Positions 1-7,163 of a DNA stretch of 64,000 bases are shown in pieces; position 1 is the stretch's first letter; the number at the start of each line of letters is the position of its first letter. Under the pieces are notes generated by a model. The model searched no databases, had not been told where the DNA came from, and saw nothing but the letters and a program-made list of their open reading frames with translations. Where the stretch lies: positions 62,001 to 126,000 of the forward strand of contig DASVQY010000025.1 in the NCBI GenBank assembly GCA_036388895.1. The letters run 5' to 3'. The translations under genes were made by a program, and so were the position numbers. The stretch comes from SXVE01 sp036388895. Lineage in GTDB: Bacteria; Acidobacteriota; Blastocatellia; Pyrinomonadales; Pyrinomonadaceae.

Positions 1-260
1 AATGTTACAATTTCGGCACGATGCTCGGCGAAGCGCCCGGCTCGCACCGCAATTTGACCGGCGAACTGATGCAATTTAAGCTGCCGAAATCGAATTTAAA
101 CGGCTACGTCGCGACTTCGCATTATTATCCGCCGTGTTATCAAAAAGCAAAAACCGATTTTCTCGCGCCCGATCTGAAAATCGAACAAACGCTCGACGAT
201 TTAATCGCGGGAAAAGACACCGTTCTGGAATACATCAAAACACAAACGGCTAAAAAATAA
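1..260 (+). CDS. C-terminal end of an S41-type peptidase (5' partial)
   Basis: An open frame enters from the left edge (first full codon at position 3) and stops at 260. The last 30 residues follow the pattern that closes S41 C-terminal-processing peptidases: a proline-containing stretch, then LKIEQTLDDLIAGKDTVLEY, matching the family's 'P-D-x-x-V-x-x-T-x-x-D-x-x-x-G-x-D-x-x-L' ending. The next gene ends in a very similar way (RNGRDTVLEA), so the two are probably tandem S41 paralogues. No catalytic residues lie in the visible part, so activity cannot be judged. The internal ATG at 21 is not a real start because the frame is open upstream of it. The 180 bases that follow are AT-rich and carry no gene. 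Confidence 0.6.
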   Translation, partial: CYNFGTMLGEAPGSHRNLTGELMQFKLPKSNLNGYVATSHYYPPCYQKAKTDFLAPDLKIEQTLDDLIAGKDTVLEYIKTQTAKK

Positions 261-439
261 AGAAAATTAACTTTCGAGACTGAACAAGCTGCTTTCTGAG
301 AAGATAGCTATAAAATCAATAAAACAAACAATTTTCTAAACTGCTTTTTATAGCGGAGTTGAAACAAATTCCGTTTTTTTTTCGTGTTAACCAATGCAAT
401 TACAATTCTCAATAATTCTGTAAATAAAATAATTTAATT

Positions 440-2074
440 ATGGCAATCAAAAATTTAAAGACTTTTTATTTTATTATTGCGCTTTGCCTTCTTTCGTCTG
501 TTGCGGCGTGGGCGCAAAGCGATAAACGGCAGGAAAATCTGCAAAAGGCGATGCAGTTGGTCGAAACCATTCGGCTCGGCGAGGACGATCCCGGTGATTT
601 TTACAATGCGGCGTGTTATTTCGCGCTCGCGGGCGAAACCGACAAAGCGTTCGAGTATCTGGAAAAAGGCATTCAGCAGGGTTATTCAAACGTCGGGCAT
701 TTGAAACAGGATTCTGATTTAATTTCGCTTCACACGGATAAACGCTGGGCGGATATGATCGTCAAAGCCGAAGCGAAAAAAAAGGAAATCGAATCGGTTT
801 TTTATAATCAAAAAGATTTTTGGGACAATCCCGCGTTGAAAACCGCTTATCAAGCGAATTTGAGCGAAGACGAAAAAATCGCCGGTCTTTCAAAACTTTG
901 GTCTGAGGCGAAATACAATTTCGTTAATTTTGATTTAATTCCAGACCTAAACTGGGACGCCGTTTATTTATCGTATATTCCGAAAGTCCGGGAAACTCGC
1001 TCAACGCTTGAATATTATCGCGTTTTAATGGAGTTCATCGCAAAACTGCGCGACGGGCACACGGGCATTAGTATGCCTAAACAACTATCCGATGAAGCTT
1101 TCGCCCGCCCGCTGATCCGCACGCGGCTCGTTGAAGACAAAGTTTTAATCACGCGCGTGTTGAGCGAAGATTTAAAGAAAAACAACATCGAAGCGGGGCT
1201 GGAAATTACGGAAATTGACGGCGTTCCGGTTAAAAAATACGCCGAAGAAAAGGTAAAACCTTTTGCGAGCGCTTCGACGCCGCAGGATTTGGAAACCAGA
1301 ATTTATAATTATCAACTGCTGTCCGGTTCGGCGAAAAATCCGGTTGAGCTCACTTTGCGCGACGCGAAAGGAAACTTATTCAAAAAGACGGTTGTCCGCG
1401 CGACTGTCGAAGAACAAAACAAAGTCGGTTCTACAGCTCAACCGATGGAATACAAGATGCTGCCGGGCAATGTCGCTTATGTGGCGCTCAACACTTTCGG
1501 CAATGACCGCGCGGCTGAAATGTTCGCCGAAAAATACGACGAAATCAGCAAAGCGGACGCGATAATCTTCGACGTGCGCGAAAACGGCGGCGGAAATTCG
1601 AGCGTCGGCTGGAACATTCTCGGTTACCTAACAGATAAACCTTTCGGCACATCAAAGTGGTACACGCGCCAGTATCGTCCGTCTTTTCGCGCATGGGAAC
1701 GCCCGCAAAGCGTTTACGGTCAAAATCAATCGTGGGCGGCGAACGGAAAAAATCTTTACACGAAAAGTGTCGTCGTTTTAACCAGCCCGCGCACATATTC
1801 CGCCGCCGAAGATTTCACGCTCGCTTTCAGCATCTTAAAGCGCGGAACGATAATAGGCGAAGCGACGGGCGGCAGCAGTGGACAGCCTTTATTTATTGGT
1901 CTGCCCGGCGGAGGCGGAGCCAGAATCTGCACAAAACGCGATCAATTCCCCGACGGGCGCGATTTCGTCGGCAAAGGAATTCAACCGGACAAAACAGTTA
2001 AGCAAACGGTTGCGGATTTTCGCAACGGACGAGATACCGTTCTCGAAGCGGCGCTCAAAGAGCTGAAAAAATAG
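440..2074 (+). CDS. Secreted S41 family peptidase with N-terminal TPR-like region
   Basis: 544 residues. Residues 1-26 form a signal peptide ending AWAQ, so the protein is exported. Residues 30-110 resemble a TPR-type helical repeat (FYNAACYFALAGETDKAFEYL). A helical segment follows, then DGHT at 205-208, a PDZ-like stretch, and the S41 core with the nucleophile in TYSAAED (Ser454). The Ser-Lys dyad of CtpA-type enzymes is not visible; after the nucleophile comes GEATGGSSGQ instead. With DGHT this fits the tricorn-like S41 branch, which uses Ser-His-Glu chemistry. It probably degrades peptides in the periplasm. The ATG at 440 is the only start giving a clean signal peptide; no strong ribosome site precedes it. 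A good terminator follows. Confidence 0.85.
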   Translation: MAIKNLKTFYFIIALCLLSSVAAWAQSDKRQENLQKAMQLVETIRLGEDDPGDFYNAACYFALAGETDKAFEYLEKGIQQGYSNVGHLKQDSDLISLHTDKRWADMIVKAEAKKKEIESVFYNQKDFWDNPALKTAYQANLSEDEKIAGLSKLWSEAKYNFVNFDLIPDLNWDAVYLSYIPKVRETRSTLEYYRVLMEFIAKLRDGHTGISMPKQLSDEAFARPLIRTRLVEDKVLITRVLSEDLKKNNIEAGLEITEIDGVPVKKYAEEKVKPFASASTPQDLETRIYNYQLLSGSAKNPVELTLRDAKGNLFKKTVVRATVEEQNKVGSTAQPMEYKMLPGNVAYVALNTFGNDRAAEMFAEKYDEISKADAIIFDVRENGGGNSSVGWNILGYLTDKPFGTSKWYTRQYRPSFRAWERPQSVYGQNQSWAANGKNLYTKSVVVLTSPRTYSAAEDFTLAFSILKRGTIIGEATGGSSGQPLFIGLPGGGGARICTKRDQFPDGRDFVGKGIQPDKTVKQTVADFRNGRDTVLEAALKELKK

Positions 2075-2147
2075 AAACATCTTGAGAAGTTTCAAGCTGT
2101 GAAATTTTGTAAAAAAAGGCTTTTTGAAATATCAAAACGGCAGAAAT

Positions 2148-2188
2148 AAGAGAGTGAGTATGTGATTATTGTTGACTCACTCTCTTTT
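2148..2188 (+). terminator. Rho-independent terminator after the S41 gene
   Basis: A perfect 12-bp stem (2148-2159 with 2175-2186), a 15-nt loop and a TTTTAT tract, 74 bases after the S41 stop codon. It lies between two convergent genes. Its GAGTGAG core is also found in the hairpin at 2404-2440. Confidence 0.75.
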
Positions 2189-2203
2189 ATTATTTTGTGT
2201 GAT

Positions 2204-2419
2204 TTACGAAAGCAAACCTTTGCCTTTCAAAAATCTGACAAATTTATATATCGCCTGTCCAGATTCGGTCAGATGCTCGCCGCTTCCGTCACAAACTTTG
2301 CAAATTGTTTCTTTATCGTCCGACGTTTCTCGCAAACGACCTTTGCCTTCGCATTTTCGGCACTTTTGAACTAAATCTTCGTATTTGATTTCAATTATAA
2401 AAATAATTTGCTCACTCAT
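2204..2419 (-). CDS. Small DnaJ-type zinc-finger protein
   Basis: 71 residues with two CxxCxGxG-type knuckles, CRKCEGKGRL (about 20-29) and CKVCDGSGEH (about 40-49). This is the pattern of the DnaJ cysteine-rich zinc centre, but no J domain is present. It probably binds one zinc ion; the partner is unknown. The only in-frame ATG lies inside a 14-bp inverted repeat (2404-2440) that also looks like the terminator of the upstream gene. No ribosome site is visible, so the start and its expression are uncertain. It is not a fragment of a neighbouring gene. Confidence 0.6.
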   Translation of the reverse strand: MSEQIIFIIEIKYEDLVQKCRKCEGKGRLRETSDDKETICKVCDGSGEHLTESGQAIYKFVRFLKGKGLLS

Positions 2420-2440
2420 TGTGACAGAGTGAGCAAATTA
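2401..2440 (-). terminator. Hairpin terminator of the metallopeptidase gene, overlapping the next start codon
   Basis: Perfect 14-bp stem (2404-2417 with 2427-2440) and 9-nt loop, followed on the minus strand by TTTTTATAA. It lies 36 bases past the stop of the 2476-3540 gene. The ATG of the small zinc-finger gene falls at the stem-loop junction, so the element could also control translation of that gene. Confidence 0.65.
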
Positions 2441-2475
2441 ATAATGCCCGATTCTTAAAAATTACGGCAATGCAT

Positions 2476-3540
2476 TTACCTGTATTTCCCGGTCAACTCT
2501 TTAGACCAGGATGCAAGTTGAGTTTTATTACGGCGATTATATTCTTGAATTGCTTTGTTATAAGTCTGTAAAAGTTTGCGCTGGTCGCACATTATTTCAA
2601 TCAGCTTTTCGCGTCCGAAGGTTTTCTCGATAACGACCGCCATTTGCCAGCCGACGGTGTACCACGCTCCCTGCTCGCCGTAAAAGGAACGCACCTGTTG
2701 AATTTCGGCGTCTTCGCTGAGCTTCCCGTCTGCCAGATCGAGAAAGAATTTTTCGACCGTTTTCAAATCGCTGTTGAAATTAGCGACATCTTTATCCCAA
2801 CGCGTTTTTTCCTCGGGCGGACTGAATTTGTGCGGATGAACGTCCGCGCCGCCCGCCGCCGCAAGCACCGCAAAACCTTCGCCGAAAGCACCCGTCCATT
2901 TCAAAACTTTCTGCATATTGGGTGAAAGCTGTTTGATTTCCTCTTCCGTCTTTTGAGTCGGACAGGCGCTTCCGAAACCAATGTGATGAAGCTCGTGCGC
3001 CAGCGTATTTTCAAATTGTTCTTTTGTCACCTGCGGGTCCAGATAAAGAAAAATCGCCGGATTTTCGCGCACTTCAAAAACAAAACTGTTGTCTTTCGGC
3101 TTAATAACCGGATAAACTTTAGCGCGAATCTGCGCGTTTTGCGGCAAATATGCGAGCGCCATTTCGCCTGCGTGATTTGCGTCTGTTTCCTTCCATTTGG
3201 CTAAAGTAGCGGCTAAGTCCTGACGGCGCTTAAACAGATCATCCGAGAGCGCGAAAGTTTTAAAGTCGGCATCTTCAAAAGAGCGGCTCATCGAATGCTC
3301 TCGTTTTTTCAAACGAATGTATCCTTCGCTCTGGAAGACATTTTGCCAATCGGCTTCGATAATTTTCTCGCCTTTTTCCCCTTTTTCTAAAATCTTCAAA
3401 ACGGCATCGGCTTCATCCGAAACTATTTGGATGTTTACTCTTGTATCGGAAGCGCCTTTTGCCAGAGATTCAGCCTGCCCGAAATGAAAAACAATTAATA
3501 AAATGAACGTAAAAATGAATACAAAATTAGATTTTTTCAT
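2476..3540 (-). CDS. Putative exported zinc-dependent peptidase (DUF5700-like)
   Basis: 354 residues with an N-terminal signal segment (about 1-24). HELHH at 182-186 is a zincin motif, and GEGFA around 220 supplies a plausible third zinc ligand Glu, the spacing seen in gluzincins. The arrangement matches what I recall of DUF5700, described as putative zinc-dependent peptidases. No substrate can be inferred. It is transcribed away from the GNAT gene at 3725, with a 184-base AT-rich shared promoter region between them. The start ATG gives the signal sequence directly. Confidence 0.75.
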   Translation of the reverse strand: MKKSNFVFIFTFILLIVFHFGQAESLAKGASDTRVNIQIVSDEADAVLKILEKGEKGEKIIEADWQNVFQSEGYIRLKKREHSMSRSFEDADFKTFALSDDLFKRRQDLAATLAKWKETDANHAGEMALAYLPQNAQIRAKVYPVIKPKDNSFVFEVRENPAIFLYLDPQVTKEQFENTLAHELHHIGFGSACPTQKTEEEIKQLSPNMQKVLKWTGAFGEGFAVLAAAGGADVHPHKFSPPEEKTRWDKDVANFNSDLKTVEKFFLDLADGKLSEDAEIQQVRSFYGEQGAWYTVGWQMAVVIEKTFGREKLIEIMCDQRKLLQTYNKAIQEYNRRNKTQLASWSKELTGKYR

Positions 3541-3724
3541 AGTGTTTTTCCACCCTTCGAGAAATTTTTCTCAACTGAGAAACACCGTGAAATCATAAAT
3601 TATGACAGCATTTATCCAAAATTTTAGATAAATATTTTTTTTGCAAATTATTCATTATCGGAGATAGTTTTTAATCCGGAATTACGCGTGATAAATTAGC
3701 TTACTTTTTCAGGAAAACTAAAAG

Positions 3725-4540
3725 ATGATTTATTCAGATAAAAATTTATCGCAGCGATTGGAACGCACTGAAGCGCGCAGCAATGCAAATTTTGTAAAAG
3801 CGCGTGCCGAATTATTCCCGGAAAGCGGAGCCGAATGGATTGAAGTCGCCGGCGCGTATGCCATGTTCGACGGGGTCGAATCGCCTTCGACGCAAACATT
3901 CGGGCTTGGATTGTTTGACGAAGTGACAGACACCGAAATGGAACGACTCGAAACGTTTTTCAAAGAGCGCAAAGCGCCGGTTTTTCACGAAGTAAGCCCG
4001 CTCGCCGATGTTTCCGTTCTAAATTTGCTGAACGAACGCGGTTATCAGCCGATTGAAATGTCGAGCGTGTTGTATCAACCGCTCGGAAACGAAATTGATC
4101 TCGGTTTGGAAATAAATCCGCAGATCAAAACGCGCATAATCGAAGCGGGCGAAGAGATAGTTTGGGCGCGAACTTCGGCAAACGGCTGGAGCACGGAAAT
4201 GGAAGGGCTTGCCGAATTTATGTTCGGGTTCGGACAGATTTGCGCGAAAACAGAGGGCGGACTTCCCTTTCTTGCCGAAATAGAAAATCAGCCGATAGCC
4301 GCCGGAATGCTTTATATTTACGACGATGTGGCGCTTTTGGCTGGCGCCAGCACGGTTCCCGAAGGACGAAGACGCGGGGCTCAATCAGCTTTACTCGACG
4401 CGCGTCTTCGCTACGCCGCCGAAAAAGGCTGCACAATTGCGGCGATGGCAGCGTTTCCCGGCAGCCAATCGCAAAGAAACGCTGAAAAGAATGGTTTCCG
4501 CATCGCTTATACGCGCACGAAATGGGAATTAAAAGATTAA
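3725..4540 (+). CDS. GNAT family N-acetyltransferase
   Basis: 271 residues, cytoplasmic. The C-terminal half carries the GNAT acetyl-CoA site: VPEGRRRGAQSALLDARL is motif A (R/Q-x-x-G-x-A), and the NAEKNGFRIAYTR segment is motif B. The N-terminal 120 residues are weakly related, as in two-domain GNATs, so the substrate cannot be called. The ATG at 3725 has AGGA about 12 bases upstream. It is convergent with the antiporter gene, with only 10 bases between the stops. Confidence 0.8.
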   Translation: MIYSDKNLSQRLERTEARSNANFVKARAELFPESGAEWIEVAGAYAMFDGVESPSTQTFGLGLFDEVTDTEMERLETFFKERKAPVFHEVSPLADVSVLNLLNERGYQPIEMSSVLYQPLGNEIDLGLEINPQIKTRIIEAGEEIVWARTSANGWSTEMEGLAEFMFGFGQICAKTEGGLPFLAEIENQPIAAGMLYIYDDVALLAGASTVPEGRRRGAQSALLDARLRYAAEKGCTIAAMAAFPGSQSQRNAEKNGFRIAYTRTKWELKD

Positions 4541-4550
4541 ACAGTAAAGT

Positions 4551-6569
4551 TTAAGCGTTGAAACCGCTGACCTCGACTTCCGGCTGCAAAATTTTTATCG
4601 CCCGCTCGATTTTTTCCGACGTGCCGAGAAGCACTAGAACATCGTTCGCCTGAAGTTTGTAATTTGCGCCGGGACTGATTTTCGTTTCGTCGCCGCGCAC
4701 GACGGCAATGAGCGTCGCGCCGCTTTTGCCGCGCAGATCGAGCTCGCCGAGATTTTTTCCGACGACCGGAGAATTCTGATTTAGTTTAAGAGATTCGGTA
4801 GTCGCCGCGTGCAACGCCGCGTTCAGATTCGCAATTTTGATTCGCGTCAGTGACGGCGAGCGAAGCATTTCGTAACCTTGACGGCGAATTTCTTCGATCT
4901 GGCTTTCGATGACGTGCCGCGCGACGCCGTATTTTTGCAGAACGCGCGAAAATATCTCGATGCTCGTTTCAAATTCTTCAGGTATCACTTCGTCCGCTCC
5001 GAGTTCGTGCAGCTCGGTAATCTCCGACGTGTAACGCGTGCGTACGACTATGTAAAGATTTTCGTTCATCTGCCGCGCCTGTTTCACCGTCCGGCGTGCT
5101 GCTTCCGGGTCGGACATTGCCAGAACGAGCGCGCTGGCGTTTTCAATGTGAGCGTGCAGCAGGACTTCGCGCCGTGTCGCGTCGCCGAAATTGATTTTCT
5201 CGCCTTTCGCTTTTGTTTCCCGCACGACATCGGCGTTCAAATCGAGAATAGTGTAAGGAACGCCGACGGCGCGCAAAACTCTGGAAAGATTTCGCCCGTT
5301 TAATCCATATCCGACGATTATGACGTGATTGTTCAGCCCGCCGCTCGATGTCAGATGAATTTCTTCGTCGCCCGTTTCGATTTGCTCGTTCGATTTGTCT
5401 CTGAAAATCCGCTGCGCGAAGTAACCGAAACGCGGTGCCGCCGCGATCAAAAACGGCGTCGTGATCATCGAGATAATCGAAGCGGCGAGAAAGCTTTGAT
5501 AATCCGCATCGGGCAGCAAATCAACGCTCTTTCCGGCTTTCGCTAAAACAAATGAAAACTCGCCGATTTGTGCCAGACTGAGCGCCGTGATCGCCGCTAC
5601 CCGCTGCGGAAATCCTAAAAGCTGCACGACCGACCAAATAATTAAAGTTTTGCCGACGATGAGAAAAACAACCCATAAAAAAACAACCGAAAGATTTTCG
5701 AGCAGCGCGCCGATTGAGAGAAGCAAGCCGATGGAAACGAAAAATATGCTGTTAAAAACATCGCGGAAAGGCAGAATATCAGCGGAAATCTGATGGCTGT
5801 AATCGGATTCCGACAAAACCATTCCGGCGATAAACGCGCCGAGCGCGAGCGAGAGCCCGAACTGCGAAGTCGTCCAGGAAACGCCGAGAAACAAAAAGAC
5901 GACGGTTAAAAGAAAAATCTCCGGGCTTTTCAATTTGCCGACGCGTTTGAGTATCTGCGGAATGAGCAAGCCGGAAGCCAGCACGATAACAATCAGCGCA
6001 ACCAGAGAACCGCCGAGTTTCAAAGCGATTCCGCCCGGCGTCGTCGCGTCCTTTCCGCCTAAAACCGGAACCAAAAGCATCATCAAAACGATGCTGATGT
6101 CCTGAAAAAGCAAAATGCCGACGCCGGCGCGACCGTGCGGCGAATCAACTTCGTTTCGCTCGACATAACTTTTTAAAACAATCGCCGTGCTCGAAAGCGC
6201 GACCAGAAATCCGAAGAAAATCGCTTGATTGATTTCGCGCCCGAAAAGAAACGCGACGACGGCTGTCGCCGCAATCGTCAAACCGACCTGCAAACCGCCG
6301 CCGATTAGTACAAGCCGCTTCATCTCGCTCAGACGGCGCAGCGAAAATTCGATTCCGATGGTGAAAAGCAAAAGCATCACGCCGATTTCCGCCAGAATCT
6401 CGATGGCGTGAAGGTCTTCGATCAGCCCTAATCCGTAAGGTCCGATCAAAATTCCCGTGAGCATAAACCCGACCAGTACCGGTAATTTCAGACGCAGGCA
6501 AACAAAGGCGACGGGAACGGAAACCAGCAAAATAATCAGCAAATCAGCGAACAAAGGCGGCGTGTGCAT
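4551..6569 (-). CDS. CPA2 family cation:proton antiporter with RCK domains (KefB/YbaL-like)
   Basis: 672 residues. About 12 membrane helices (residues 5-380) form a Na+/H+ exchanger domain that swaps monovalent cations for protons across the inner membrane. It is followed by a TrkA-N/RCK nucleotide-binding domain (GYGLNGRNLSRVL, Rossmann G-x-G-x-x-G) and a TrkA-C domain in the last 80 residues (LRGKSGATLIAVVRGD). This is the full KefB/YbaL architecture. The start is set at 6569 because GAGGAG lies nine bases upstream; the frame can be opened further to a TTG at 6602, but that would bury the ribosome site. The gene is monocistronic as far as seen. Confidence 0.9.
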   Translation of the reverse strand: MHTPPLFADLLIILLVSVPVAFVCLRLKLPVLVGFMLTGILIGPYGLGLIEDLHAIEILAEIGVMLLLFTIGIEFSLRRLSEMKRLVLIGGGLQVGLTIAATAVVAFLFGREINQAIFFGFLVALSSTAIVLKSYVERNEVDSPHGRAGVGILLFQDISIVLMMLLVPVLGGKDATTPGGIALKLGGSLVALIVIVLASGLLIPQILKRVGKLKSPEIFLLTVVFLFLGVSWTTSQFGLSLALGAFIAGMVLSESDYSHQISADILPFRDVFNSIFFVSIGLLLSIGALLENLSVVFLWVVFLIVGKTLIIWSVVQLLGFPQRVAAITALSLAQIGEFSFVLAKAGKSVDLLPDADYQSFLAASIISMITTPFLIAAAPRFGYFAQRIFRDKSNEQIETGDEEIHLTSSGGLNNHVIIVGYGLNGRNLSRVLRAVGVPYTILDLNADVVRETKAKGEKINFGDATRREVLLHAHIENASALVLAMSDPEAARRTVKQARQMNENLYIVVRTRYTSEITELHELGADEVIPEEFETSIEIFSRVLQKYGVARHVIESQIEEIRRQGYEMLRSPSLTRIKIANLNAALHAATTESLKLNQNSPVVGKNLGELDLRGKSGATLIAVVRGDETKISPGANYKLQANDVLVLLGTSEKIERAIKILQPEVEVSGFNA

Positions 6570-6671
6570 TTCGTATTTCTCCTCAACACTTAAAAAATAC
6601 AATTCGAGCGATTCGAGCCGTCTGTAAAAAACGAAAGGCTCGATATTTCAAAAATCTGCAAAGGTAAAATT

Positions 6672-7073
6672 TTAGGAAATCGGCGGCGCCCGGCTGCTTA
6701 TCAAAGAAAAAGCAAAACGTGAATGAAAAGTTTGAGTATTGAACGAAGTATTGATTTCAGAGCAATCCGATGAGTTTAGAAACGAAAAGTTTTCGTGCGC
6801 GTGACAAACGCCCGACCAATGAGTCTGGCGATTATCGCGCTGAGATTTCGATTGAGAATTTAACTGCGTGTTTTCAAAGCGATGAATGTTTTTCTCGTAA
6901 CCGCTCTCTGTTTGGCTTTCTAATCGAAAAAGATTATTCCGCGATTTTTCCGCAGGCGGGAACGGAAAAAGACGAATGCCTTCGCCGCAGGAAAACAACA
7001 ATCCTGTGAAAACGGCGAACAAAAAAACGATGCGAAAGGCGCGCTCGCAATTTTGAAGAAAGGTTCCCGACAT
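6672..7073 (-). CDS. Doubtful small ORF with a lipoprotein-like N-terminus
   Basis: The 594 bases between the antiporter start and the kinase stop contain no convincing gene. The best candidate is this 133-codon minus-strand frame. Its first 29 residues look like a lipoprotein signal (hydrophobic run, then LLFSC), but the remaining 100 residues are low in sequence logic, rich in Ser/His/Asn, and resemble translated non-coding DNA. It may be a decayed lipoprotein gene or chance. A plus-strand frame at 6770-7009 overlaps it and is no better. Confidence 0.2.
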   Translation of the reverse strand: MSGTFLQNCERAFRIVFLFAVFTGLLFSCGEGIRLFPFPPAEKSRNNLFRLESQTESGYEKNIHRFENTQLNSQSKSQRDNRQTHWSGVCHAHENFSFLNSSDCSEINTSFNTQTFHSRFAFSLISSRAPPIS

Positions 7074-7163
7074 TGTTTCGCCCTAAGGATAACAATCGTT
7101 CGGCAATGAATCAACAAATAATTATTTAAAGTTTGATAATAAAACTGAAAAGGATTTCATTTC

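Noticed and set aside
6770..7009. 79-codon plus-strand frame in the antiporter-kinase gap
   Set aside because: No ribosome site, no family pattern, and it overlaps an equally weak minus-strand frame.
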